Source of the DNA: Aromatoleum petrolei
GTDB taxonomy: Bacteria > Pseudomonadota > Gammaproteobacteria > Burkholderiales > Rhodocyclaceae
Direction: 5' to 3'
Assembly: GCF_017894385.1 (NCBI RefSeq)
Contig: NZ_CP059560.1
Span: forward strand, 3,357,501-3,421,500
Length of the DNA stretch: 64,000 nucleotides
The notes beneath the pieces are model-generated. The model made no database searches. It worked only from the letters and a program-made list of their open reading frames with translations, and was not told the origin of the DNA. The translations under genes and the position numbers were made by a program. Below, piece by piece: positions 1 through 10,893 of this stretch (position 1 is the stretch's first letter; each line of letters starts with the position of its first letter).

Positions 1-2830
<2,830 letters not shown>

Positions 2831-2915
2831 ATAACCCTGGATCACAGCGAACTCAACACGCCATACAATCACACACCCCACACACTCCCTACTTCTCCCC
2901 TTTGTGACCCCTTAC

Positions 2916-3032
2916 AGTCTGACGACCATAGCGTCCCGGAACCACTCCTTCCCATCCCGAACAGGACAGTGAAACAGGACCGCGCCGATGATAGTGCTCT
3001 CCTTGAGTGCGAAAGTAGGTCATCGTCAGACT
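2916..3032 (+). rRNA. 5S ribosomal RNA
   Basis: About 117 nt downstream of the 23S. The two ends form the expected helix: AGTCTGACGA at 2916-2925 pairs with TCGTCAGACT at 3023-3032. The loop with CCCATCCCGAAC and the GCGCCGATGATAGT segment are typical of 5S rRNA. The roughly 85-bp spacer between 23S and 5S holds no tRNA. Confidence 0.96.
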
Positions 3033-3041
3033 AACTATTCC

Positions 3042-3081
3042 AAAAAAGCCGCTCAACCTCATCCGGTCGAGCGGCTTTTTT
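3042..3081 (+). terminator. rRNA operon terminator
   Basis: An 11-bp stem with one mismatch (GCCGCTCAACC / GGTCGAGCGGC) is preceded by six A and followed by six T. It starts 10 bp after the 5S and closes the rRNA operon. Confidence 0.9.
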
Positions 3082-3172
3082 ACGTCTACTTCGTTGCCAA
3101 GCGCTGGCGTGCGACCGTGACTTGAGCGGGCGCATCGTGCAGAATCGCCACTCTTCACCGGATTGGCTCTTC

Positions 3173-4336
3173 ATGGATTTCGATCTGATCATCGTGGGTG
3201 GGGGGCTCGCCGGTGCAAGCCTTGCAGCCGCCCTGCAGGGAACCCGCTACCGCATCGCCCTTGTCGAGGCGCGCGCACCGGCGGTCGTCGAAGGCTGGGA
3301 TCCGCGTGTCTATGCGATCAGTCCCTCATGTGCGGATTTCCTGCGCGAGATCGGGATCTGGCAGCATCTCGATTCGGCGCGGATTGCCCCCGTACATGCG
3401 ATGACCATTCGAGGGGACGCGGGCGGGGAGCTCGAGTTTGCGTCTTACGACAGCGGCCTGTCGGAACTCGCCTGGATCGTCGAGTCCGGGCGCATGCAGC
3501 GCGAGTTGTGGGAGACGGTCAAGCGGCAGCACAACGTGACCATGCTGGTGGGCGGGCTGCCCGAAGCAATGGCGGTGGAGCGGGAAAGCGTGTCGCTCGC
3601 GCTGCCCGGCCGGAAGACGGTTTACGGCCGTCTGATGGTGGGGGCGGATGGGGTGAATTCGTGGGTGCGCGCGCAGGCGGGGATCGATGCGGAGATCACG
3701 CCCTACGGCGAGCGCGGCGTGGTCGCCAATTTCACTTGTGCGGAGGATCACCGCCACCGGGCCTTCCAGTGGTTCCGGGAGGATGGGATCCTCGCGCTGT
3801 TGCCCCTGCCGGGACGGATGGTGTCGATGGTCTGGTCGTGTGCCGATGAGCTTGCGGATTCCTTGCTGGCGCTCGACGGCGCGGCGCTGTGCCGGCGGGT
3901 CGCGGACGCCACCGGCGGTGCGCTTGGGGCGCTGGAGTTGGTGACCTCCGCGCAGGCGTTCCCGCTGCGCTTCATGCGCGTCGCATCGGTGGTGAAGGAG
4001 CGCGTCGCGCTCGTGGGCGACGCCGCGCATGCGATCCACCCGCTATCCGGCCACGGGATTAATCTGGGTTTCCAGGACGCGCGGGCGCTTGCCGAGCTGC
4101 TCAAGAAATTACCGTCCTGGCGCGACCCCGGCGAACTCGCCGTGCTACGCGGCTATGCCCGCACGCGCGCGGAGGAGCCGTTTCTCGTGCAATATGCGAC
4201 GCACGGACTCAACCGCCTGTTCGGCTCGCGCAATCCGCTGCTCGCGGCGGTACGCAATGCCGGTTTGAACCTCACAGGCCGTTTGCCGGTCGTACGGAAC
4301 GCGCTCGTGCGTTATGCGGTGAGCGGCCGATTCTGA
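3173..4336 (+). CDS. FAD-dependent monooxygenase of the UbiH/UbiF/VisC/COQ6 family
   Basis: A 387-aa flavoprotein hydroxylase, probably adding a hydroxyl group to the ubiquinone ring precursor. The N-terminal dinucleotide fold has GGGLAG at residues 9-14. The conserved GADG motif is at 157-160, and the second FAD motif VGDAAHAIHPLSGHGINLG is at 281-299. Length fits the family. The ATG at 3173 is chosen because the Rossmann strand begins directly after it; an in-frame upstream start at 3122 would add an unlikely 17-residue leader. dsbC follows after a few bases, so the two are probably co-transcribed. Which ring position it hydroxylates cannot be told from sequence, so no ubi letter is given. 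Confidence 0.9.
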   Translation: MDFDLIIVGGGLAGASLAAALQGTRYRIALVEARAPAVVEGWDPRVYAISPSCADFLREIGIWQHLDSARIAPVHAMTIRGDAGGELEFASYDSGLSELAWIVESGRMQRELWETVKRQHNVTMLVGGLPEAMAVERESVSLALPGRKTVYGRLMVGADGVNSWVRAQAGIDAEITPYGERGVVANFTCAEDHRHRAFQWFREDGILALLPLPGRMVSMVWSCADELADSLLALDGAALCRRVADATGGALGALELVTSAQAFPLRFMRVASVVKERVALVGDAAHAIHPLSGHGINLGFQDARALAELLKKLPSWRDPGELAVLRGYARTRAEEPFLVQYATHGLNRLFGSRNPLLAAVRNAGLNLTGRLPVVRNALVRYAVSGRF

Positions 4337-4352
4337 TTCCATGGAGATGCAG

Positions 4353-5075
4353 ATGCTGAAGAAGGTAATTCGTCCTCTGATCGCGGCCCTCGGGCTGGTT
4401 CTGGCGACTCAGGGGGCGGCGCGCGCCGAGGAGGCGGAGGTGAAGAAGGCAGTGGAGGCCTTCGTTGGCGCGCCTGCGGTCGAGTCGGTCGCGAAGGTCC
4501 CGTATGGCGGGCTCTACGAGGTCGTCATGAAGAGCGGCGAGCTCGTCTATACGGACGATAAGGCGAGCTTCTTCCTCGACGGTCGCCTGATCGACACCAA
4601 GACGCGCAAGGATGTCACCGCGGCACGGATGGCACAGCTGTCGTCGATCGACTTTGCCGCGCTGCCGCTCGATCAGGCGATCAAGCAGGTGCGTGGCAAC
4701 GGGTCGCGCGTGCTCGTGACCTTCGAGGATCCGAACTGCACCTATTGCAAGCGGCTCGGCAAGGAGCTCGCGCAAATGAAGGACGTGACGCTCTACACCT
4801 TCCTGTTTCCGATCCTGAGCCCCGACTCGACCGAGAAGTCGCGTAACATCTGGTGCGCGAAGGACCGCGCGAAGGCTTGGAACGACTGGATCCTCGATGC
4901 GAAGGCGCCGGTCGCCGCGAAATGCGACAGCGCCGTGGTCGATCGCAACGTGGCCTTGGGCCAGAAGCTGCGCATCAACGGCACGCCGACCATCTTCCTC
5001 GCCGACGGGCGCCGCCTGGGCGGCTATGTGCCGGCGGCGGAGCTCGAACAGCAGCTGGCGAGCGTCGCGAAGTAA
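4353..5075 (+). CDS. dsbC: DsbC-type periplasmic thiol:disulfide interchange protein
   Basis: A 240-aa protein with a signal peptide ending near Ala25, an N-terminal DsbC/G dimerisation domain and a C-terminal thioredoxin fold. It should isomerise wrong disulfides in exported proteins. The active site is CTYC at residues 129-132, where E. coli DsbC has CGYC, and the cis-Pro loop GTPT is near 215. GGAG at 4343-4346 sits 6 nt before the ATG at 4353; ATG codons at 4341 and 4347 are alternatives. It follows the flavin hydroxylase gene closely and ends at a hairpin shared with the convergent mltA. Confidence 0.88.
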   Translation: MLKKVIRPLIAALGLVLATQGAARAEEAEVKKAVEAFVGAPAVESVAKVPYGGLYEVVMKSGELVYTDDKASFFLDGRLIDTKTRKDVTAARMAQLSSIDFAALPLDQAIKQVRGNGSRVLVTFEDPNCTYCKRLGKELAQMKDVTLYTFLFPILSPDSTEKSRNIWCAKDRAKAWNDWILDAKAPVAAKCDSAVVDRNVALGQKLRINGTPTIFLADGRRLGGYVPAAELEQQLASVAK

Positions 5076-5086
5076 ACGACGAACCG

Positions 5087-5110
5087 ACGGCGCCTGCAGG
5101 CGCCGTTTTT
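5087..5110. terminator. Terminator between dsbC and mltA
   Basis: A perfect 8-bp stem (ACGGCGCC / GGCGCCGT) with a TGCA loop is followed by a T run on the plus strand. It directly follows the dsbC stop and overlaps the last codons of the convergent mltA. Confidence 0.8.
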
Positions 5111-6398
5111 ACATCCCGGCGGGGCCCGCTCCGAGCGGGCCCGTATCGTTCGGCAGCAGGACCCAGAGCTGGCCCTGCTGGCGCATGCGGCCGGCCTGCA
5201 CCCCGGCGTCAGCGCCGAGCCCCCAGAAGAAGTCCGCCCTGACCGCGCCCTTGATGGCGCCGCCGGTATCCTGGGCAAGCATCAACCGGCGCAAGGGGCG
5301 GTCGCTGTTCGGCGCAGTGGTTGCGAGGAACACGGGAGCGCCGAGCGGGATGGTGCGCGGATCGACGGCCAGGCTGCGGCCGGCGGTGAGGGGGACGCCC
5401 AGCGCGCCGGTCGGGCCGCCGGGCGAGGGCGGCATCTCCCTGAAGAATACGTAGCTTGGATTGCTGTGCAGCATCTCGGAGAGGCGATGGGGGTTGCTGC
5501 GCGCCCAGTTCTTGATGCCGTCCATTGAGGCCTTCTCGAGCGGCAGCTCGCCCTGGTTCACGAGCCAGCGGCCGATCGACTGGTAGGGGTGGCCATTCTG
5601 GTCGGCATAGCCGATGCGGACCTGGCTGCCATCGGGCAGTTCGACGCGGCCGGAGCCCTGAACCTGCAAGAAGAAGAGGTCGATCGGGTCGGCGGCCCAC
5701 AGCAGGGTGGGGGCGGGGGCCCGCTCCTGCATGCCGTCGAGCTCGGCGCGCGACCAGTAGGGGACGACCTTGTTGCCGACCAGTCGTCCGCGCAGGCGCA
5801 GGCTGCGCAGGTCGGGATAGAGGTCTCCGAAGTCGACCGTGAGCATGTCTGCCGGCACTCCATGGACCGGCCAGCGGTAGCGCTCGGAACGTGCGCGGCT
5901 ACCCTTGATGATGGGTTCGTAGTAGCCGGTGATCAGGCCTTCGTTGGTGCCGTCGGGGTTGCGGACGGCCCACGGGGTGAGGCGCGTTTCGAGGAACTGG
6001 CGGACGGTGGCCGCGCTCGGCGCGTCGCCGAGGCGTTGCGCGTCGCCGCACAAGCTCTGCCAGCGTGCTTGCTTCACGAGCGCCTTGCATGACTGGCGCA
6101 GGGCCGGCCAGGCCTGTGCGACGTCGTCGCTGCGCCAGTCGGGGAGTTCGGTCCAGCTTGTGCGCTGCAGGGCTTCGACCGCAGGCGTGGGAGCTGGGGC
6201 CTGCCCCGCGGTCGGGGCGGCGGGGGCGGGGGGCAAGGAGGGGGCGCAACTCGGGCACGACGGACAGGGTTTGGCCGCGGCGCACGGGGCGGTGGCGGTC
6301 GCGGGGGCAGGCGGCTGGCTGGCGCAGGCGGCGAGAAAGGCGAAGGGCAGCAGACACAGCAGGCGCTGTGCGGGAGATGTCGGGGCGCGCCGGTTCAT
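5109..6398 (-). CDS. mltA: Membrane-bound lytic murein transglycosylase A
   Basis: A 429-aa outer-membrane lipoprotein that cleaves peptidoglycan glycan strands with formation of 1,6-anhydromuropeptides. The signal peptide ends at a lipobox LAAC with Cys25. A Pro/Ala-rich, Cys-containing linker follows to about residue 75, then the MltA domain, then the C-terminal 3D domain with the Asp-rich segment AQDTGGAIKGAVRADFFWG. The extra cysteines in the linker (CAAAKPCPSCPSC) are unusual and could form disulfides. It is convergent with dsbC. Confidence 0.93.
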   Translation of the reverse strand: MNRRAPTSPAQRLLCLLPFAFLAACASQPPAPATATAPCAAAKPCPSCPSCAPSLPPAPAAPTAGQAPAPTPAVEALQRTSWTELPDWRSDDVAQAWPALRQSCKALVKQARWQSLCGDAQRLGDAPSAATVRQFLETRLTPWAVRNPDGTNEGLITGYYEPIIKGSRARSERYRWPVHGVPADMLTVDFGDLYPDLRSLRLRGRLVGNKVVPYWSRAELDGMQERAPAPTLLWAADPIDLFFLQVQGSGRVELPDGSQVRIGYADQNGHPYQSIGRWLVNQGELPLEKASMDGIKNWARSNPHRLSEMLHSNPSYVFFREMPPSPGGPTGALGVPLTAGRSLAVDPRTIPLGAPVFLATTAPNSDRPLRRLMLAQDTGGAIKGAVRADFFWGLGADAGVQAGRMRQQGQLWVLLPNDTGPLGAGPAGM

Positions 6399-6491
6399 GG
6401 GGTGGATCGGGTAGACTCGTGAAGAAAAGGGTGGTCAGTATACCGGCTTGCCCGGACAGGCCCGAATCGCCATTCCCGCAGGAGCGTGCAT

Positions 6492-6614
6492 ATGTGGGTG
6501 ATCTTTCTGGAGGCGGGCGTTGCGCTCGCGCTGCTGCTGGTGATCGTGTGGGCCACGTGGCCGAAGCGGCGCGAGGGCGAGACGAACGAAGGACGAACGA
6601 ATCGAGATGAATGA
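6492..6614 (+). CDS. Small single-span membrane protein, 40 aa, unknown function
   Basis: A short ORF with a good ribosome-binding site (AGGAG at 6480-6484, 7 nt before ATG). The product starts MWVIFLEAGVALALLLVIVW, a single hydrophobic segment of about 20 residues, then a charged tail rich in Arg, Glu and Asn. The stop overlaps the start of the downstream ATPase gene by 8 bp, which suggests translational coupling. I do not recognise a family. The real RBS, the clean N-in membrane segment and the coupling support a real gene; its size is the main doubt. Confidence 0.55.
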   Translation: MWVIFLEAGVALALLLVIVWATWPKRREGETNEGRTNRDE

Positions 6615-7482
6615 ACTAGCGCAGTTGGTGGTGCGTGCCGAGCAGCTGATCGGACGCCTGGAGCAGTTGTTGCCGCGGCCGGTCGAGGCCCCCGATTGGG
6701 CCGCTGCGCCGGCCTTTCTGTGGCGCAGACGCAATGGCCATGCAAGCCTGGTGCCGGTGACGCGGCCGCACGGGATCCGCCTCAAGGATCTGCGCGACAT
6801 CGACGACCAGAAGGAGCGCATAGATCTCAATACGCGCCAGTTCCTCGCTGGCAGGCGCGCGAACAACGTGCTGCTGACCGGTGCGCGCGGCACGGGGAAG
6901 TCCTCGCTCGTGAAGGCGCTGCTGAATGCCTATGCGGGCAAGGGCTTGCGTCTGATCGAGGTGGATCGTGACGACCTGATGGATTTGCCCGAGATCATCG
7001 AGCTGGTCCAGGGGCGCCCGGAGCGCTTCATCCTGTTCTGCGATGATCTGTCCTTCGAGGACGCGGAGCCCGCCTACAAGGCGCTGAAGAGCGTGCTCGA
7101 CGGCTCGGTGGCGGCGGTGCCCGACAACGTGCTGATCTACGCGACGTCGAACCGGCGCCACCTGATGCCGGAGTACCACGACGAGAACCTGCAGACGCGG
7201 CATGTGGATGGCGAGATCCATCCGGGCGAAGCGGTCGAGGAGAAAATCTCGCTGTCGGAGCGCTTCGGCCTGTGGATCTCGTTCTACCCCTTCAGTCAGG
7301 ACGAGTATCTGGCAATCGTCGCCTACTGGCTGAAGAGTTTCGGGCTGGAGCGCAAGGCGATCGACGCGGCGCGGCAGGAGGCCTTGCAGTGGGCGCTGAT
7401 GCGCGGCTCGCGATCCGGGCGTGTCGCGTGGCAGTTCGCGCGCGACTGGGCGGGGCGCTGCGAGACGGGCGGTTCGCGATGA
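6607..7482 (+). CDS. DUF815-family AAA-like ATPase
   Basis: A 291-aa P-loop protein of the DUF815 family. Walker A GARGTGKS is at residues 92-99, a Walker B-like hydrophobic strand ending in two Asp (FILFCDD) is at 141-147, and a sensor segment with YATSNRRHL follows. The family is widespread but its role is not established. It lies between the tiny membrane ORF and the Nudix gene and overlaps both by a few bases, so the three probably form one transcription unit. Confidence 0.87.
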   Translation: MNELAQLVVRAEQLIGRLEQLLPRPVEAPDWAAAPAFLWRRRNGHASLVPVTRPHGIRLKDLRDIDDQKERIDLNTRQFLAGRRANNVLLTGARGTGKSSLVKALLNAYAGKGLRLIEVDRDDLMDLPEIIELVQGRPERFILFCDDLSFEDAEPAYKALKSVLDGSVAAVPDNVLIYATSNRRHLMPEYHDENLQTRHVDGEIHPGEAVEEKISLSERFGLWISFYPFSQDEYLAIVAYWLKSFGLERKAIDAARQEALQWALMRGSRSGRVAWQFARDWAGRCETGGSR

Positions 7483-8420
7483 TGAAGCGCGTGGAAGTGG
7501 CGGCGGGCGTGATCTTCCGCCGGGACGGGCGTTTCCTGCTCGGGCAACGGGCACCGGATACTTTCTACGCGGGCTACTGGGAGTTTCCCGGCGGCAAGGT
7601 CGAGCCGGGCGAGTCGCCGGCCGACGCATTGATCCGCGAGCTCGACGAGGAGCTGGGGATTCGCGTGCAGGGCGTGCGGCCGTGGATCACGCGGGAGCAT
7701 CGTTACGAGCATGCGCATGTGCGGCTGCATTTCTTCGAGGTCGCCGAATGGGAGGGCGAGCTGCACGATCACGTGCATAGCGCTCTTTCGTGGGAGCGGG
7801 TAGAGGCGCCGGAGGTCGGGCCGATGCTGCCGGCGAACGGCCCGATATTGAAGGCCTTGCGTCTGCCGCGCTGGATGGGGATCACGCACGCGGCCGAGAT
7901 CGGCGTCCAGCGCCAGTTGGCGCAACTGGACGCAGCGCTGGCGGGGGGGCTGCGGCTCGTGCAGGTGCGTGAGCCGGGAATGCCGATGCCGGAATTGCGT
8001 GCCTTCGCCGGCGAGGTGGTGAAGCGTGCGCACGCCTGCGGCGCGTCGGTGGTCGTGAACGGCAGTGTGGAGCTGGCAGCCGAGGTGGGGGCGGATGGCG
8101 TGCATCTGCCGGCGGCGCAGCTCGGTGCCCTAGCGCGGCGGCCGGAGCTGGAATGGGTGGGGGCGTCGTGCCATACCCGCGCGGAACTCGAGCGTGCGGC
8201 CGAGCTTGGCCTGGACTATGCGGTGCTGGGTGCGGTGCAGCCGACGGCGACGCATCCGGGGCAGCCGGTGCTGGGTTGGGAGCGCTTCGCGGAGCTGGTC
8301 CGCGGGCTGCCGATGCCGGTGCTGGCGCTCGGCGGGCTGCGGCAGAACGACGTGGAGTGTGCGCGGACCGCCGGCGCGCACGGCATCGCGGCGATCCGCG
8401 CGAGCTGGGATCAGTCCTGA
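7479..8420 (+). CDS. Nudix hydrolase (MutT-like) fused to a ThiE-like domain
   Basis: A 313-aa fusion. The N-terminal half is a MutT-type Nudix hydrolase with an exact Nudix box, G39 to I61 (REL-EELGI at the end), expected to clean oxidised nucleotides such as 8-oxo-dGTP. The C-terminal half from about residue 130 has the thiamine-phosphate synthase barrel fold. It lacks the usual catalytic signatures: QVREP stands where QxRxK is normal, VNG replaces the ND(R) motif, and the phosphate-loop lysine region reads [11 protein letters not shown]. It is therefore probably not an active ThiE. The start at 7479 overlaps the ATPase stop; ATG 7482 is also possible. Confidence 0.88.
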   Translation: MMKRVEVAAGVIFRRDGRFLLGQRAPDTFYAGYWEFPGGKVEPGESPADALIRELDEELGIRVQGVRPWITREHRYEHAHVRLHFFEVAEWEGELHDHVHSALSWERVEAPEVGPMLPANGPILKALRLPRWMGITHAAEIGVQRQLAQLDAALAGGLRLVQVREPGMPMPELRAFAGEVVKRAHACGASVVVNGSVELAAEVGADGVHLPAAQLGALARRPELEWVGASCHTRAELERAAELGLDYAVLGAVQPTATHPGQPVLGWERFAELVRGLPMPVLALGGLRQNDVECARTAGAHGIAAIRASWDQS

Positions 8421-8614
8421 GCGGGACGGTCGGAGGCGTTTTGCTCGCCCGGGTCGCCCTCGGCGGCGGCGGGGACGCGGTAGTCCTCGGATGCCCAGGC
8501 GCCGAGGTCGATCTGCTTGCAGCGTTCCGAGCAGAAAGGCCGGAAACGGTTCTCGGGCACCCAGCGCACTGGGGCGCCGCATTGCGGGCATTTGACGATA
8601 CGGACCTGTGCCAT
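8411..8614 (-). CDS. yacG: DNA gyrase inhibitor YacG, zinc-binding
   Basis: A 67-aa protein with a four-cysteine zinc site (C9, C12, C28, C32) in the arrangement CPQC...FCSERC. E. coli YacG binds GyrB and blocks DNA binding. The acidic, disordered tail is usual. The 3' end overlaps the convergent Nudix gene by 10 bp. It lies just downstream of zapD, as in many gamma- and betaproteobacteria. Confidence 0.93.
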   Translation of the reverse strand: MAQVRIVKCPQCGAPVRWVPENRFRPFCSERCKQIDLGAWASEDYRVPAAAEGDPGEQNASDRPAQD

Positions 8615-8627
8615 GTTGCGGGCGGCC

Positions 8628-9383
8628 TCAGAGGCTGCAGAAGGTGAGTTCGAAGTTCACGTCGCGCTCGGCGAGCCGCGGGCGGATCACCGTCTCCGAG
8701 AGCATGAAGCGGACGTTGAGTGCGTACTTGTTGGCACTGATCTCGGGCACGACCGCGTCGGTCGGTGCCAGGCGCAGGCGCAGCATTTGGGCGCTGCGGC
8801 CGGCCATCATGAGCTGGTAGGTGCCGCCGCGGGCGAGCTGCACCTCGGGACGCCCACTGGCGCGCAGCAGGCGCAGTACGATCGCGAGACCATCGCGGAT
8901 AGGCAGCATCGGATGCACCCAGTTGGACAGGTCGTGTCGGCGCTGGTCGGCGTCGCGCTGCAGCCAGTAGTGGTAGGAGGGGAGATCGAACTGGCAGACG
9001 CCGCCGGGAATCGACGCGCGGCTGCGGATCGCCATCAGCCACTCGTTTTCGCGCAGGTACTGGCCGATCTTGCCAGCCATCGCGAGCAGTGACGAGGAGG
9101 CCTGCTCGATCTCGTAGAGGGCGCCGGACAGGGCTTCCTCGGAGATCTCCGGATTGTTGCGGAAGGAGATCAGGATCTGGCGCTGGCGTTCGAGTTCCTG
9201 CACGAGGTCGACCTTGAGGTCGGCACGGCCGGCGACTTCGAGAATTTCGAACAGGGTGAGCAGCGTGACGTGGTGATCCTGGGGGGCATCGCCGCGCGAA
9301 AAATGGGCGAGCTTGTTGTACAGGTCTTCCAGGCGCAGGAGGGTGCGGATACGCTCGTTAAGAGGATATTCGTAGTTGATCAC
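8628..9383 (-). CDS. zapD: Cell division protein ZapD (YacF)
   Basis: A 251-aa all-helical protein matching ZapD from its N-terminus ([18 protein letters not shown]) onward. ZapD crosslinks FtsZ filaments at the Z ring. The coaE-zapD-yacG order on the minus strand is the classical one. The 122-bp gap to coaE contains an imperfect hairpin. Confidence 0.94.
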   Translation of the reverse strand: MINYEYPLNERIRTLLRLEDLYNKLAHFSRGDAPQDHHVTLLTLFEILEVAGRADLKVDLVQELERQRQILISFRNNPEISEEALSGALYEIEQASSSLLAMAGKIGQYLRENEWLMAIRSRASIPGGVCQFDLPSYHYWLQRDADQRRHDLSNWVHPMLPIRDGLAIVLRLLRASGRPEVQLARGGTYQLMMAGRSAQMLRLRLAPTDAVVPEISANKYALNVRFMLSETVIRPRLAERDVNFELTFCSL

Positions 9384-9477
9384 CGCATTTGCGCCTGAGA
9401 AAACCGGATTTCCCGTTAGTGCCGGGATGATAGCACAGGGGATATGCCGCGGCCCGTCCGTCTGTGCGGCGGAATCA

Positions 9478-9510
9478 CCTGAAAAGCCTTTGTCCGCGGG
9501 CGTTTTCAGG
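9478..9510. repeat. Imperfect inverted repeat over the coaE stop codon
   Basis: CCTGAAAAGCC and GGCGTTTTCAGG form an 8-bp A/T-containing stem plus a bulged GC end, with about 10 nt in the loop. It covers the coaE stop codon (9506-9508). There is no clear T run on either strand, so it may be a weak terminator or an mRNA-stabilising hairpin between coaE and zapD. Confidence 0.4.
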
Positions 9511-10123
9511 CGACTGCGCGGGCGGCGGCAAGGTAATTTTCATGCAGGCGGTCGACCTGGGCGATGAGGGTGGCGAGGTCGCCTCCATTGTCGATGACGT
9601 CGTCGGCAACGGCGAGGCGTTGTTCACGACTGGCCTGGGTCGCCATGATGGCGCGCACCTGCTCTTCGGGCAGTCGGCTGCGCGTCATGACGCGTGCGAT
9701 CTGGACCTCGACGGGGCAGTCGACGACGCACAGGCGGTCGCAGCGTTCGCGATACTTGCCGGATTCGACCAGCAGCGGCACGACCAGCACGACATACGGG
9801 CTGCGGGCCGCGCCTACCTGATGCGCGCTCTCAGCGCCGATCGCGGGGTGAAGGATCGCTTCGAGCCGCCGGCGTTCGTCGGGATCGGCGAAGGCGCGGT
9901 CGCGCATGGCCTTGCGGTCGAGGGCGCCCTCGGGCGTGATTACGGCGTCGCCGAAGGCCGCACGGATGGCGGGGATCGCCTGCCCGCCGGCGCCGGTGAG
10001 GGCGTGGGCAATGGCATCGGTATCGACGATCGCGGCGCCGAGTTCGGCAAAACGGTCGGCCGCCGCGCTCTTGCCGCTGCCGATGCCGCCGGTGAGACCG
10101 ATGACGTAGGGGGTCTTGCTCAT
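9506..10123 (-). CDS. coaE: Dephospho-CoA kinase
   Basis: A 205-aa P-loop kinase that phosphorylates the ribose 3'-OH of dephospho-CoA, the last step of coenzyme A synthesis. Walker A GGIGSGKS is at residues 12-19. The ATG at 10123 overlaps the stop of the upstream SPOR gene (ATGA), implying coupled translation; an in-frame ATG at 10132 is less likely. Two other CoA genes, coaX and coaD, also lie in this window. Confidence 0.95.
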   Translation of the reverse strand: MSKTPYVIGLTGGIGSGKSAAADRFAELGAAIVDTDAIAHALTGAGGQAIPAIRAAFGDAVITPEGALDRKAMRDRAFADPDERRRLEAILHPAIGAESAHQVGAARSPYVVLVVPLLVESGKYRERCDRLCVVDCPVEVQIARVMTRSRLPEEQVRAIMATQASREQRLAVADDVIDNGGDLATLIAQVDRLHENYLAAARAVA

Positions 10124-10851
10124 GGTGTGCATTCGCTGATGGTTGCGCCCGACCGGCGCACGGCCGGCGAACTTGTGAGGGCCTTTACGGCGCTTGCCGG
10201 GCCGCGCACCTCGATGCGGTGAACGGCGGTGGTGCGCGAGGCGATGCTCGCGCCGCGCACCCGCTTCGCCTGCAGGTTGGCAAGGTGCTGCTGGGCCTTG
10301 GCCTCGGTCTTGAAAAGCCCGAGCGAGATCGCGTACTGGTTGGGGCCGGGGTCGTTGACGATGAAAAGGTCCGATACCCCTTGTCCGCGCAGTTCCGCTA
10401 CGCGCCGTTCGGCGGCATCGCGTCCGCCGTTGGGCGGGATGCGCACCCACCAGGCGGTAGGGGTGCTGCTGCTCTTGCGTTCGCCGCGCAGACCCGGCTT
10501 GTCCGCGATGGCAGTCTGCATGAGCGCGTCGGCTTCGCTCTCGGCCAGCGCGCCGATGACGGTGCAGGCCTGCGGCGCCGCCGGGGCCGCGGCTGCAGCT
10601 ATGGCCGGCGTGGTCGGTGCCGGCGGCGTTTCAGCGTCCCGGTCGTCACCGGATTCGGCCGTGGCCGGGGTGGGCGCCGCCGCATCGTGCTGCGAGGCGT
10701 TGCCGCCGGGGCGCAGCACGATGCGTTCGGGGTTGAGCTGGTTGCTCAGGCGCTCGGGTTCCCCCTCGGGGGCCGGCGTGCCCAACCACCCCCGGATCGA
10801 CGCCAGGGCGAGCAGGTTGAGCAGCACGAGGATGACGAACACGATGCGCAT
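10120..10851 (-). CDS. SPOR-domain inner-membrane protein
   Basis: A 243-aa protein with one N-terminal transmembrane helix (residues 2-19), a long Pro/Ala-rich periplasmic linker (about 24-130) and a C-terminal SPOR domain (about 134-210). SPOR domains bind denuded glycan strands at division septa. A cell-division role is inferred from the domain and from the adjoining coaE-zapD genes. It overlaps coaE by 4 bp. In many relatives pilBCD lies upstream of coaE; here this gene occupies that place. Confidence 0.85.
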   Translation of the reverse strand: MRIVFVILVLLNLLALASIRGWLGTPAPEGEPERLSNQLNPERIVLRPGGNASQHDAAAPTPATAESGDDRDAETPPAPTTPAIAAAAAPAAPQACTVIGALAESEADALMQTAIADKPGLRGERKSSSTPTAWWVRIPPNGGRDAAERRVAELRGQGVSDLFIVNDPGPNQYAISLGLFKTEAKAQQHLANLQAKRVRGASIASRTTAVHRIEVRGPASAVKALTSSPAVRRSGATISECTP

Positions 10852-10893
10852 GGGCGAACTTTACCGGATACGCGGTCGATTCACGTGCGGACG

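Noticed and set aside
2831..2915. tRNA in the 23S-5S spacer
   Set aside because: Only 85 bp and no cloverleaf.
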